Shown here: positions 1 through 7,509 of the stretch, piece by piece
Numbering within the stretch: position 1 is the stretch's first letter
Layout: each line of letters begins with the position of its first letter
Translations under genes and position numbers: made by a program
The notes under the pieces: generated by a model
Seen by the model: only the letters and a program-made list of their open reading frames with translations
Told to the model about the DNA's origin: nothing
Databases searched by the model: none
Assembly (NCBI RefSeq): GCF_900129495.1
Contig: NZ_FQVX01000003.1
Span: 434,001-498,000, forward strand
Reading direction: 5' to 3'
DNA: 64,000 nt
DNA from: Geodermatophilus nigrescens
GTDB taxonomy: Bacteria; Actinomycetota; Actinomycetes; Mycobacteriales; Geodermatophilaceae

Positions 1-312
1 CGGGTGGAGACGCCGCAGTTCCAGGAGGTCTACGCCGAGGTCCGCGACGAGGGCGTGGAGTTCCTCGGGCTCAACGTCAAGGAGGCCGACGAGCAGTTCG
101 GCCAGGCGTTCGTCGACACCCAGGGCATCGAGTTCCCCTCCCTCTACGACCCCGCCGGCGAGGTCGCGCTGACGTTCCGGGACTACCCGGCCAACGCGAT
201 CCCGTCCACGATCGTGCTGGACCGGGAGGGCCGGGTCGCGGCCGTCTACACCGGCGAGGTGTCGCAGGACGACCTGCGGGCCGTGCTGGACCTGCTGCTC
301 GGGGAGGGCTGA
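1..312 (+). CDS. TlpA/ResA-like thioredoxin-family protein (5' end cut by window)
   Basis: Only the C-terminal ~103 residues are present; the reading frame is open to base 1, so the gene starts upstream. The fragment shows the second half of a thioredoxin fold of the TlpA/ResA type, including the cis-proline segment IPSTIVLDREG (codons near 200-235) and a closing helix. The catalytic CxxC lies outside the window and cannot be checked. One base separates its stop from ccdA, and ccdA, resB and ccsB follow directly. The likely role is therefore reduction of apocytochrome c haem-binding cysteines outside the membrane. This is inferred from fold and context. Confidence 0.85.
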   Translation, partial: RVETPQFQEVYAEVRDEGVEFLGLNVKEADEQFGQAFVDTQGIEFPSLYDPAGEVALTFRDYPANAIPSTIVLDREGRVAAVYTGEVSQDDLRAVLDLLLGEG

Positions 313-313
313 C

Positions 314-1150
314 GTGGGACAGGAGTTCGCCGCGCTGGTCACCGACGGGCCGCTGCTGGTCGCCGCCGCCGTCGCCGCCCTCGTCGGGCTGGTCAGCTTC
401 GCCTCACCCTGCGTCCTGCCGCTGGTGCCCGGCTACCTCTCCTACGTCACCGGCCTCGTGGGCAGCGGGGCGGCGAGCGGCGCCCGCACGGCCCCCGCGC
501 CCGCCGGCGACGGCGCGGCGCCCGGGGCGACGGCCACCGCCGTCCGCACCGACGAGCGCTCCCCGCGCGGGCGGATGGTGCTCGGCGCGCTGCTGTTCGT
601 GCTGGGCTTCACCGCCGTCTTCGTCGCCGTGGGCACCGCGTTCGGCGGGCTGGGCCGGCTGCTCGTGCAGTACGACGACGTGATCACCCGTGTGATGGGC
701 GTCGTCGTCATCGTCGTCGGCCTGGCCTTCCTCGGGTGGCTGCCGCTGCTGCAGCGCACCGCCCGGCTGTCGGTGCGCCCGGCGGCGGGCCTCGCCGGGG
801 CGCCGCTGCTCGGCGTCGTGTTCGGCCTGGGCTGGACGCCGTGCCTGGGCCCGACGCTGTCGGCGGTCTACTCGCTGGCCTACACCGAGGCCACCGCCGG
901 TCGCGGCGCGCTGCTGTCGGTCGCCTACTGCGTCGGCCTCGGGGTGCCCTTCGTGCTGGTCGCCCTCGGCGCCCGCTGGGCGGTCGGGGCGACGACGTTC
1001 CTGCGCCGGCACGCCCGCGCGGTCACCCGGTTCGGCGGTGCGGTGCTCGTGCTGGTCGGTCTGCTGCTGGTCACCGGCGCGTGGACCGAGATGATGGCCT
1101 GGCTGCGCGCCTGGCTCGCCGCCACCGGCCTGGGGGAGTCGGCGCTGTGA
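314..1150 (+). CDS. ccdA: CcdA-type thiol:disulfide transporter for cytochrome c biogenesis
   Basis: A 278-residue polytopic membrane protein of the CcdA/DsbD transmembrane family. It moves reducing equivalents from cytoplasmic thioredoxin across the membrane to the TlpA-like partner encoded just upstream. The two conserved cysteine-proline segments are visible: SPCVLPLVPGYLSYVTG near residue 35 and GWTPCLGPTLSAV near residue 178. About six hydrophobic helices are present. A proline/alanine-rich cytoplasmic insertion of about 35 residues lies between helices 1 and 2. The GTG start lies one base after the upstream stop, and the stop overlaps the start of resB (GTGA), so translation is coupled. 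Confidence 0.93.
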   Translation: MGQEFAALVTDGPLLVAAAVAALVGLVSFASPCVLPLVPGYLSYVTGLVGSGAASGARTAPAPAGDGAAPGATATAVRTDERSPRGRMVLGALLFVLGFTAVFVAVGTAFGGLGRLLVQYDDVITRVMGVVVIVVGLAFLGWLPLLQRTARLSVRPAAGLAGAPLLGVVFGLGWTPCLGPTLSAVYSLAYTEATAGRGALLSVAYCVGLGVPFVLVALGARWAVGATTFLRRHARAVTRFGGAVLVLVGLLLVTGAWTEMMAWLRAWLAATGLGESAL

Positions 1151-2796
1151 GCACCGTCGCCCCGCCCCGGCCGGCCGCCGCGCCCCCGCCGTCCTCGCCC
1201 GCGCGCCCCTCCGCGGTCCGCCGTCTCGGCGGGTTCCTGCTGCGCCAGTGGCGCCGGCTGACCGCCATGCGCACGGCGATCGTGCTGCTGTTCCTGCTCG
1301 CGCTCGCCGCCATCCCCGGCTCGCTGCTGCCGCAGCGCTCGCTGTCGCAGGCCAACGTCCAGCAGTACTTCGCCGACCACCCGACGCTCGCGCCGGTCCT
1401 CGACGACCTCTTCCTGTTCGACGTCTTCAGCTCCCCGTGGTTCGCCGCGGTCTACCTGCTGCTGTTCGTCTCGCTGATCGGCTGCGTGCTGCCGCGCGCC
1501 CTCGAGCACGCCCGCGCCCTGCGCACCCCGCCGCCCCCGGCCCCGCGCCGGCTGACCCGGCTGCCCGACTCCGCCCGGCTGGACACGACGCTGCCGGCCG
1601 GCGCCGCCCTCGACGCCGTCGAGGAGGAGCTGCGGGTCCGCCGCTACCGCGTCGTGCGCCGCGAGCGCGGGGGCGTGGCCGAGCTGTCCGCGGAGAAGGG
1701 GCTGCTGAAGGAGACCGGCAACCTGGTCTTCCACCTCGCGCTGGTGGCGCTGCTGCTGGGCCTCGCCGGCGGCAAGCTGTGGGGCTACGAGGGCAGCATC
1801 CTGGTCACCGAGGGCGACCGGTTCTGCAACTCGTTCCAGCAGTACGACACCTACTCCGCAGGTGCCCTGGTCGACAGCGGCGACCTCTCGCCGGTCTGCG
1901 TCGGCCTCGAGGACTTCCGCGCGGAGTACGAGGAGAACCTGACGGCGGCCTCCTTCACCGCCGACATCACCTACGGCGCCCCCGGCGAGGAGGGCAGCCC
2001 CGAGGTCATCGGCGTGAACGACCCGCTGCGGGTCGACGGCGACCGCGTCTACGTCACCGGCCACGGCTTCAGCCCGCGGTTCACCGTGACGCTGCCCGAC
2101 GGACGCACCTTCGCCGACGTCTCCGCGCCGTTCCTGCCCGTCGAGCAGTCGACGATGTCCAGCGAGGGCGCCCTCAAGCTGCCCGACCTCGGCGCCGGCT
2201 CCGACGACCAGCTCGCGCTGCAGGGCTTCTTCGCCCCCACCGGGCTGGTGCAGGACGACATCCTGACCTCGATCGACCCGCGGCCCCTCGCGCCGCAGGT
2301 GGCGGTCGTGGCCTTCCAGGGCTACCTCGGCCTGGACTCCGGGCTGCCGCAGTCGGTCTACTCCCTCGACCAGTCGCAGATCGAGCGCGGCCGGCTCACC
2401 GAGGTGGCCCGCGGCAACCTGTCGGTGGGGGAGTCGCTCGACCTGCCCGACGGCACCACGGTGACCTTCGACGGGTACTCGGAGTTCGCCGCCCTGCAGT
2501 TCTCGCACGACCCCGGCCAGGTGTGGGTGCTCGGCGCCGCGATCGCGGTGCTCGCCGGCCTGCTCGGGATGCTCCTGCTGCGCCGCGAGCGGGTCTTCGC
2601 CCGCGCCGACACCGACCCCGCCACCGGCGGTACGGTGCTCGACGTCGGTGCGCTGACCCGCGGCAGCGGCGACGGCGCGCCGCGCTTCGCGGCCCTCACC
2701 GACGACCTGCGGGCGGTCCTCGCCAGCCGAGACCCCGCCCGTGCCGACCGCGCCCCGTCCGGGAGCGCATCCTCGACCGGAGGAACATCCGCGTGA
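1147..2796 (+). CDS. resB: ResB-family cytochrome c biogenesis protein
   Basis: A 549-residue ResB/Ccs1-like protein, the partner of CcsB in the system II haem-handling complex that delivers haem to apocytochrome c. I chose the GTG at 1147 because it overlaps the ccdA stop and precedes the first membrane helix (about residues 38-58); the frame stays open upstream only as a shadow of ccdA. Visible features are three N-terminal hydrophobic helices, the conserved stretch LLKETGNLVFHLALVALL near residue 190, a large extracytoplasmic domain (about residues 215-455) and a final helix. The C-terminal tail is alanine/serine rich and probably cytoplasmic. Confidence 0.93.
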   Translation: MSTVAPPRPAAAPPPSSPARPSAVRRLGGFLLRQWRRLTAMRTAIVLLFLLALAAIPGSLLPQRSLSQANVQQYFADHPTLAPVLDDLFLFDVFSSPWFAAVYLLLFVSLIGCVLPRALEHARALRTPPPPAPRRLTRLPDSARLDTTLPAGAALDAVEEELRVRRYRVVRRERGGVAELSAEKGLLKETGNLVFHLALVALLLGLAGGKLWGYEGSILVTEGDRFCNSFQQYDTYSAGALVDSGDLSPVCVGLEDFRAEYEENLTAASFTADITYGAPGEEGSPEVIGVNDPLRVDGDRVYVTGHGFSPRFTVTLPDGRTFADVSAPFLPVEQSTMSSEGALKLPDLGAGSDDQLALQGFFAPTGLVQDDILTSIDPRPLAPQVAVVAFQGYLGLDSGLPQSVYSLDQSQIERGRLTEVARGNLSVGESLDLPDGTTVTFDGYSEFAALQFSHDPGQVWVLGAAIAVLAGLLGMLLLRRERVFARADTDPATGGTVLDVGALTRGSGDGAPRFAALTDDLRAVLASRDPARADRAPSGSASSTGGTSA

Positions 2797-3764
2797 CCCC
2801 CGACCAGCTGTCCGGCCTGTCGGACACCCTGTTCTCCACCAGCGTGGGCCTCTACTCGCTGGCCACCGTCGCGTTCTGCGCGCAGCTGGCGTTCGGCCGC
2901 CGCCCGGCCCGGGAGCGGGCGCTGGTGACCGCCGGCGGGGGCGCCGCGGAGCTGCCGCCCGAGTCCCCGGCGGACCCGGGCGCGCTGCCCGAGGACGCGC
3001 CGTCGGTGCGCCGCTGGGGCCGGGTGGCGATGCTGCTGGCCACCGTCGGGGCGCTCACCCACGCCGGCGTGCTGGTCACCCGCGGGATGGCCACCGACCG
3101 GCTGCCCTGGGGCAACATGTACGAGTTCGCCACGGCGGTCGTGCTCGTCGCCGTGGTGGCCTTCCTGGTGCTGGCGCTGCGCTCGCCGGGCCTGCGCCAC
3201 CTGGGCCTGTTCGTGCTCGCCCCGGTCGTGGTCAGCATGGTCGCGATCGGCCTGTTCCTCTACGTCGAGGGCGGCCCGCTGGTAGCGGCCCTGCGCTCGA
3301 GCTGGCTGGCCGTGCACGTGTCGACGGCGATCCTCGGCTTCGGCGTCTTCTTCGTCAGCGGCATCGCGAGCGTGCTCTACCTGGTCCGGTCGCGGTACGA
3401 GGCCCGCGGCGGCGACCCGTCGTCCTCGCGGCTGGTGGCCCGGATGCCGTCGGCGGCCACCCTCGACCGCGTCGCGCACCGCACCGCCGTCTTCGGCTTC
3501 CCGATCTGGACCTTCGCCGTCATCGCCGGCGCCATCTGGGCCGAGAGCGCCTGGGGCCGGTTCTGGGGCTGGGACCCCAAGGAGACCTGGGCCTTCATCG
3601 CGTGGGTGGTCTACGCCGCCTACCTGCACGCCCGCACGACCGCCGGCTGGCGCGGCCGGCCCGCGGCGTGGGTCAACGTGGTCGGCCTCGCGGTCATGGT
3701 GTTCAACCTGCTCTACGTGAACATGGTGTCCACCGGGCTGCACAGTTACGGCGGGGTCAACTGA
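2793..3764 (+). CDS. ccsB: CcsB/CcsA-type cytochrome c haem lyase membrane subunit
   Basis: A 323-residue polytopic protein of the CcmF/CcsA haem-handling superfamily. The diagnostic tryptophan-rich motif WGRFWGWDPKETWAF is at about residues 253-267, and conserved histidines lie in flanking helices (for example LAVHVSTAILGF). With ResB it forms the system II cytochrome c synthase, which exports haem and attaches it to CxxCH sites. The GTG start at 2793 overlaps the resB stop and is preceded by a clear AGGA ribosome site about 10 bases upstream. It is the last gene of the four-gene maturation operon; the next gene is over 110 bases away. Confidence 0.95.
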   Translation: MTPDQLSGLSDTLFSTSVGLYSLATVAFCAQLAFGRRPARERALVTAGGGAAELPPESPADPGALPEDAPSVRRWGRVAMLLATVGALTHAGVLVTRGMATDRLPWGNMYEFATAVVLVAVVAFLVLALRSPGLRHLGLFVLAPVVVSMVAIGLFLYVEGGPLVAALRSSWLAVHVSTAILGFGVFFVSGIASVLYLVRSRYEARGGDPSSSRLVARMPSAATLDRVAHRTAVFGFPIWTFAVIAGAIWAESAWGRFWGWDPKETWAFIAWVVYAAYLHARTTAGWRGRPAAWVNVVGLAVMVFNLLYVNMVSTGLHSYGGVN

Positions 3765-3856
3765 CTTCCGCCCCACGGGTCCCAGCACACGCGTCCCGCC
3801 CCTCCCGTTCGGGGTCCGGACGCCCGTCGCTCCCGCTGCGTGCTCCACTTGTCGCC

Positions 3857-3889
3857 ATGACCGCACGCACGGGGGCTGACCGTGGGTAG
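3857..3889 (+). other. Possible 10-codon upstream ORF overlapping the next start
   Basis: An ATG at 3857 opens a 10-codon frame (MTARTGADRG) ending in TAG at 3887-3889. This lies just past the GTG at 3882 proposed as the start of the next gene, so the two initiation regions overlap. It could act as a translational leader or be chance. No strong ribosome site precedes it. Low confidence. Confidence 0.2.
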
Positions 3890-4370
3890 GCACGCCGCCG
3901 CCGACGGAGCAGGCACCGACCCGATCGTCGCCGCAGCGCTCGCGTCGCAGGACGGCGCCGCCTCCGGCACCCGGCACGCCACCGCCGACGGCTCGCCCGA
4001 CGGCGGCACCGGCAGCAGCACGGACAACGGGACGGACGGCGGCACGGAGAGCGGCCTGGGCTGGCCCGGGGACACCACCACCGGTGGGGGCCTCGGCTGG
4101 CCCGGCGGCATCGACCGCGCGGCGGCCCAGGACGCCCGGCCGGCCGGCGAGCCCGCCCAGGTCGTCGGGGCCGTCGACGCGGACGCCGAGCGGGCCGTCG
4201 TCGAGGCCGCGGAGGACGTGCTGCGGGAGACCACGCGCATGGACGCCGTCCCGGCCGTCCCGGACCCGCGGGACGTCCTCGGGGACGACCCCGCGGACGG
4301 CGTCGGGGACGACGCCGAGCCGCCCACGCGGCGCGGCTGGCGCCGGATCTTCGGCGGCACCGCGGCCTGA
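3882..4370 (+). CDS. Hypothetical low-complexity protein
   Basis: A 162-residue protein I cannot assign to a family. The N-terminal half is rich in glycine, threonine, serine and aspartate, with two near-repeats of GLGWPGxxxTGG / GLGWPGGID around residues 52-77, and looks disordered. The middle (about residues 85-125) is acidic and could be helical (ERAVVEAAEDVLRETTRMDAV). The C-terminus ends in basic/aromatic residues (RRGWRRIFGGTAA). There is no signal peptide or membrane segment. The GTG start has no convincing ribosome site, so the start is uncertain. Codon use with GC-rich third positions supports a real gene. It follows ccsB but has no obvious functional link to it. Confidence 0.55.
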   Translation: MGRHAAADGAGTDPIVAAALASQDGAASGTRHATADGSPDGGTGSSTDNGTDGGTESGLGWPGDTTTGGGLGWPGGIDRAAAQDARPAGEPAQVVGAVDADAERAVVEAAEDVLRETTRMDAVPAVPDPRDVLGDDPADGVGDDAEPPTRRGWRRIFGGTAA

Positions 4371-4392
4371 GCGGCCGCCTGCCACCTGGCGA

Positions 4393-4605
4393 CTAGGCGG
4401 GCGACCCGTCGTCGCGGCGGGCGCGGCGGCCGAGCTCGCGCAGGAACTCCGGGTCGTCGTCGGGCGCGACCGGCCGCGTGGCGCGCGGCGGGCGCGGACG
4501 GCGGGCCGGGCGCTGGGGGCGCACCCCCCGGCCGGCCGCGGCGGTCGCCCGCATCACGAGCAGGACCACGACCACGGCGACCACCAGCAGGAACAACGGA
4601 GCCAC
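4393..4605 (-). CDS. Small single-pass membrane protein
   Basis: A 70-residue protein with one N-terminal hydrophobic helix (APLFLLVVAVVVVLLVM) followed by a basic proline/arginine-rich stretch and an acidic-basic tail (DDDPEFLRELGRRARRDD). The GTG at 4605 is preferred over a GTG at 4614 because GAGGAG lies nine bases before 4605 but abuts 4614. A TACAGT minus-10 box on the same strand (4637-4632) lies just upstream, giving a short leader. The function is unknown; the layout resembles small membrane-anchored proteins of unknown role found in actinobacteria. It is divergent from the Lrp-type regulator. Confidence 0.6.
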   Translation of the reverse strand: MAPLFLLVVAVVVVLLVMRATAAAGRGVRPQRPARRPRPPRATRPVAPDDDPEFLRELGRRARRDDGSPA

Positions 4606-4714
4606 CGGGCCCACCTCCTCGTCTCCCCGCCACTGTACGACCGCGGGGATACTCGGAGGGCGGAGCGCGGCTCGCCGCCTCCGGTCCCTCGCCCCCTCCT
4701 GGACGGAGTGCCCC
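4606..4714. promoter_or_regulatory. Divergent promoter region, small membrane protein / Lrp regulator
   Basis: The minus strand carries TACAGT at 4637-4632. The plus strand carries GATACT at 4648-4653, a plausible minus-10 for the Lrp-type gene, with a ribosome site GGACGGAG at 4701-4708. If transcription of the regulator begins near 4660, upstream in-frame GTG codons cannot be its start. Both boxes were found by eye. Confidence 0.4.
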
Positions 4715-5152
4715 ATCGACGCCGTCGACCGACAGCTCGTCGACCTGCTGCGCGCCAACGGACGGGCCAGCTACGCCGAGCTCGCCCGGCAGGTCGGCCT
4801 CTCCGCGCCGGCCGTGCACGAGCGGGTGGGCAAGCTGGAGACCGCCGGGGTGATCACCGGCTACCGCGCCGTCGTCGACCCCGCCGCCCTCGGCCTCGAC
4901 GTCACCGCGCTGGTGGGCGTCATCGAGAGCGACTCGGTCGACGACACCGGCGTCGAGGCGGCGCTGCGGGCGATGCCCGAGGTCGAGGACTGCTGGCGGG
5001 TGGCCGGCAGCGAGGGCTACGTGCTCAAGGTGCGGGTGACCGACATCCCGGCACTGGAGGCCGCCATCAACGCGTTGAACAGGATCGAGGGCGTCGCGCG
5101 CACCCGCACGACCGTGGTGCTCTCGACCAAGTGGGAGGGACGACATGACTGA
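4715..5152 (+). CDS. Lrp/AsnC-family transcriptional regulator, apparent ATC start
   Basis: A 145-residue Lrp/AsnC protein. The N-terminal winged helix-turn-helix is intact (IDAVDRQLVDLLRANGRASY, then ELARQVGLSAPAVHERVGKLE), followed by the RAM ligand domain (about residues 62-140). No ATG, GTG or TTG occurs in frame near the expected N-terminus. The codon at the expected position is ATC (4715), with GGAG six bases upstream. The nearest upstream in-frame GTG (4478) lies inside the opposite-strand gene and before the likely promoter. Either AUC is used, or the four-C run at 4711-4714 carries one extra base, since three Cs would give GTG CCC ATC. Its regulon cannot be told from sequence. The stop overlaps the next gene by eight bases. 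Confidence 0.85.
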   Translation: MDAVDRQLVDLLRANGRASYAELARQVGLSAPAVHERVGKLETAGVITGYRAVVDPAALGLDVTALVGVIESDSVDDTGVEAALRAMPEVEDCWRVAGSEGYVLKVRVTDIPALEAAINALNRIEGVARTRTTVVLSTKWEGRHD

Positions 5153-5459
5153 GCAGGCGCGCACCCCGGTGGGCCCCGACGGCAAGCCGCTGCCGCGGCC
5201 GAGGGTGCTGCCCTGGCTGGTGATGCACACCGTCGGCCGGCTGGCCGTCTTCGCGCTGCTGACCGTCGTGCTGTGGATGGTCGGCCTCGACTTCTGGTCC
5301 GGCCTGCTGTTCGGCCTCGTGGCGTCGATGCCGGTGGCCTACTTCCTGCTCCGCCGCTCCCGCGAGCAGCTGAGCGTCGCCCTGGTCCTGCGCGCGGAGG
5401 AGAAGCGCCGGGCCAAGGAGGAGTTCCGCACCCGGCTGTCGGGCGACCAGCCCGCCTGA
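5145..5459 (+). CDS. DUF4229 membrane protein
   Basis: A 104-residue protein with two hydrophobic helices (about residues 29-46 and 50-68) and a charged C-terminal tail (REQLSVALVLRAEEKRRAKEEF). It matches the small actinobacterial DUF4229 family, usually found beside menA, as here. The ATG overlaps the end of the Lrp-type gene by eight bases, so the two are probably co-translated. It converges with menA with only six bases between the stops. No biochemical role is established; the recurring neighbourhood suggests a link to menaquinone biosynthesis or its membrane machinery, which is inference. Confidence 0.8.
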   Translation: MTEQARTPVGPDGKPLPRPRVLPWLVMHTVGRLAVFALLTVVLWMVGLDFWSGLLFGLVASMPVAYFLLRRSREQLSVALVLRAEEKRRAKEEFRTRLSGDQPA

Positions 5460-5465
5460 GCGCGA

Positions 5466-6338
5466 TCAGCCGCTGAGGGCGAGCCCCGCCGCCAGCAGCA
5501 CGCCGGTGGCGAGGGTGAGCAGGCCGGTGGCCTGCAGCGCGGCGATCAGCGCCGGGCCGCGCCCGCCGGAGAGCACCACCCGCGACGGCGGGACGGCCAG
5601 CGGCGCGGCGGCCAGCGCGAGCAGCGCCCAGGGCCGGACCACCCCGATGGCGACGACGACGGCGAAGGCGACCGCCAGCAGCCCGACGTAGAACAGCCGG
5701 GTCCGCGTGGCTCCGAGCAGCACCGCCAGCGTGCGCTTGCCCACCTGGGCGTCGCCCTCGACGTCGCGCAGGTTGTTGACCACCAGCAGCGCCACCGACA
5801 GCAGCCCGACCGGCACCGCGGCGGCCAGGGCCAGGCCCTCGACCCGGCCGGTCTGGGCGAACGTCGTCCCCGCGACGGCGACCAGGCCGAAGAACACGAA
5901 GACGAAGACCTCGCCCAGCGCCCGGTAGCCGTAGGGGAGCGGGCCGCCGGTGTAGGTCCAGGCCGCGGCGATGCACACCGCCCCGACGGCGACCAGCCAC
6001 CAGCTCGACAGCGCCGCCAGCGCGAGCCCCGCGCCCGCCGCAACGGCGAACGACAGCAGCGCCGCGGTGAGCACCTGCCGGGCGGGCGCCGCGCCGGAGC
6101 CGACGAGCCGCATCGGCCCGACCCGGTCGGCGTCGGTGCCGCGCTTCCCGTCGGAGAAGTCGTTGGCGTAGTTGACCGCCACCTGCAGCGCGAGGGCGAC
6201 CAGCAGCGCCAGCAGCGCCGGGACGAGCCGGAAGCCGTCGAGCGCGGCGGCTGCGCCGGTGCCCACCAGGACGGGCGCGAGCGCGGCGGGCAGCGTGCGG
6301 GGCCGGGCGCCGGCCACCCACTGCGCCGGGGTGGCCAT
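5466..6338 (-). CDS. menA: 1,4-dihydroxy-2-naphthoate polyprenyltransferase
   Basis: A 290-residue integral membrane UbiA-superfamily enzyme that transfers a polyprenyl chain to dihydroxynaphthoate, giving demethylmenaquinone. Both aspartate-rich motifs are seen: NDFSDGKRGTDADR at about residues 56-69 and NLRDVEGDAQVGKRT at about residues 180-194. Eight to nine hydrophobic helices fill the rest. The ATG at 6338 shares one base with the menE stop (TGATG), so menE-menA form a coupled pair. The prenyl donor is probably made by the polyprenyl synthase at 35519, and the product goes to MenG at 15990. Confidence 0.94.
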   Translation of the reverse strand: MATPAQWVAGARPRTLPAALAPVLVGTGAAAALDGFRLVPALLALLVALALQVAVNYANDFSDGKRGTDADRVGPMRLVGSGAAPARQVLTAALLSFAVAAGAGLALAALSSWWLVAVGAVCIAAAWTYTGGPLPYGYRALGEVFVFVFFGLVAVAGTTFAQTGRVEGLALAAAVPVGLLSVALLVVNNLRDVEGDAQVGKRTLAVLLGATRTRLFYVGLLAVAFAVVVAIGVVRPWALLALAAAPLAVPPSRVVLSGGRGPALIAALQATGLLTLATGVLLAAGLALSG

Positions 6339-7468
6339 CAGCGGGTCACCGTGGCGGCGACGCCGCGGCGGTCGGGCTTGCCGGTGTGCAGCGTGGGGAC
6401 GGCGTCGAGCAGGTGCAGCTCCCGCGGAGCGCTCGGCCCGCCCAGCCGCCCGCTCACCCAGGCCCGCAGCGCGGCCAGCTCGGGGGCCGCGCCGGGCGCG
6501 GGCACGACGGCGGCCACCACGCGCTGGCCCCACTCGTCGTCGGGCCGGCCGAAGACGACGGCGTCGGCGACGTCGGGGTGCTCGCGCAGTGCGCCCTCGA
6601 CGGCCTGCGGCGCGACGTTCACCCCGCCGGTGACCACGACGTCGTCGAGCCGGCCGGTGACCGTCAGCCGCCCGTCGGCGCCGATCGTCCCGGCGTCGCG
6701 GGTGCGGAACTCCCCGCCGGTGAAGGCGGCCGCGGTGCCCCCCGGGTCGCGGCGGTAGCCGAGGGCGAGCACCGGCCCGGCGATCGCGATCCCGTCGTCG
6801 TCCACCCGCACGCGGACGCCGTCGAGCGGGACCCCGTCGTACACGCAGCCGCCGGCCGTCTCGCTCATCCCGTAGGTGGTCACCGCGGCCACGCCCTCGG
6901 CGCGGGCGCGGGCCAGCAGCGCGGGGTCGGTGGCCGCGCCGCCGACCAGGACGGCGTCGAAGGTGCGCAGCACCTCCGGCTCGCGGTCCAGGTACCGGCG
7001 CAGTTGCGTGGGCACCAGCGCGGTGTACCGGCGGCCGCCGGGCATCCGGGCGGCAGCCGCGGCCAGTCCCTCCCCGGGCGCGAGGACGGCCGGGAGCGTG
7101 CCGGCCAGCGCCGAGCGCACGAGCACCTGCAGCCCGGCGATCGCCGACACCGGCAGCGCCAGCAGCCAGGTGCCCGGGCCGCCGAGCCGGTCGAGGGTGG
7201 CGGTCGCCGACGCGCGCAGCGCCGCCGCGGGCAGCAGCACGCCGCGCCCGCCGCCGGTGGACCCGGAGGTGACGACGACGAGGTCGGCGCCGTCCTCGAG
7301 CGGCTCCTCCGGGGCGAGCACCTCCCGGGCGGCCGTGGCGGCGGGGCCGGCGGGCAGCACGGCGAGCGGCGCGGACCCCTCGAGCGCGGCGCGGACGGCG
7401 GGCAGCGCGGAGCCCAGCACGTCTGCGGGGGCCTCCGGCGCGGGGAGGACGGTGAGCTGCCGGGGCAC
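6338..7468 (-). CDS. menE: o-succinylbenzoate-CoA ligase
   Basis: A 376-residue short member of the ANL adenylate-forming family, which activates o-succinylbenzoate with ATP and CoA. The phosphate-binding loop is VVTSGSTGGGRGVLL at about residues 85-99. The adenylate motif TTYGMSETAGG is near residue 198. GRLDDVVVTGGVNVAP (about residue 271) and the late lysine in TGKPDRRG complete the set. It is shorter than the usual ~480 residues, as is common for actinobacterial MenE. The GTG start at 7468 has no ribosome site but sits eight bases from a TACCCT minus-10 box, suggesting a leaderless transcript. It is divergent from menC. Confidence 0.92.
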   Translation of the reverse strand: MPRQLTVLPAPEAPADVLGSALPAVRAALEGSAPLAVLPAGPAATAAREVLAPEEPLEDGADLVVVTSGSTGGGRGVLLPAAALRASATATLDRLGGPGTWLLALPVSAIAGLQVLVRSALAGTLPAVLAPGEGLAAAAARMPGGRRYTALVPTQLRRYLDREPEVLRTFDAVLVGGAATDPALLARARAEGVAAVTTYGMSETAGGCVYDGVPLDGVRVRVDDDGIAIAGPVLALGYRRDPGGTAAAFTGGEFRTRDAGTIGADGRLTVTGRLDDVVVTGGVNVAPQAVEGALREHPDVADAVVFGRPDDEWGQRVVAAVVPAPGAAPELAALRAWVSGRLGGPSAPRELHLLDAVPTLHTGKPDRRGVAATVTR

Positions 7469-7509
7469 GATCCCCGAGGGTACGACCCGCCCGGCATACG
7501 CTTGCCGCC
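7469..7509. promoter_or_regulatory. Back-to-back leaderless promoters of menE and menC
   Basis: The 41-base gap holds TACCCT on the minus strand (7482-7477, eight bases before the menE GTG) and TACGCT on the plus strand (7497-7502, seven bases before the menC GTG). Neither start has a Shine-Dalgarno sequence. The minus-10 boxes lie 14 bases apart, so the two promoters must compete or share control. Confidence 0.6.

Noticed and set aside
404..1012. Long minus-strand frames opposite the plus-strand genes
   Set aside because: They are GC-driven shadows, rich in Arg, Ala, Gly, Pro and His and lacking any domain; the plus-strand genes have clear families.
4478..5152. Longer frame starting at GTG 4478 for the Lrp-type gene
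   Set aside because: It would run through the opposite-strand membrane gene and start before the likely promoter; the added residues are arginine/threonine-rich and unlike Lrp proteins.
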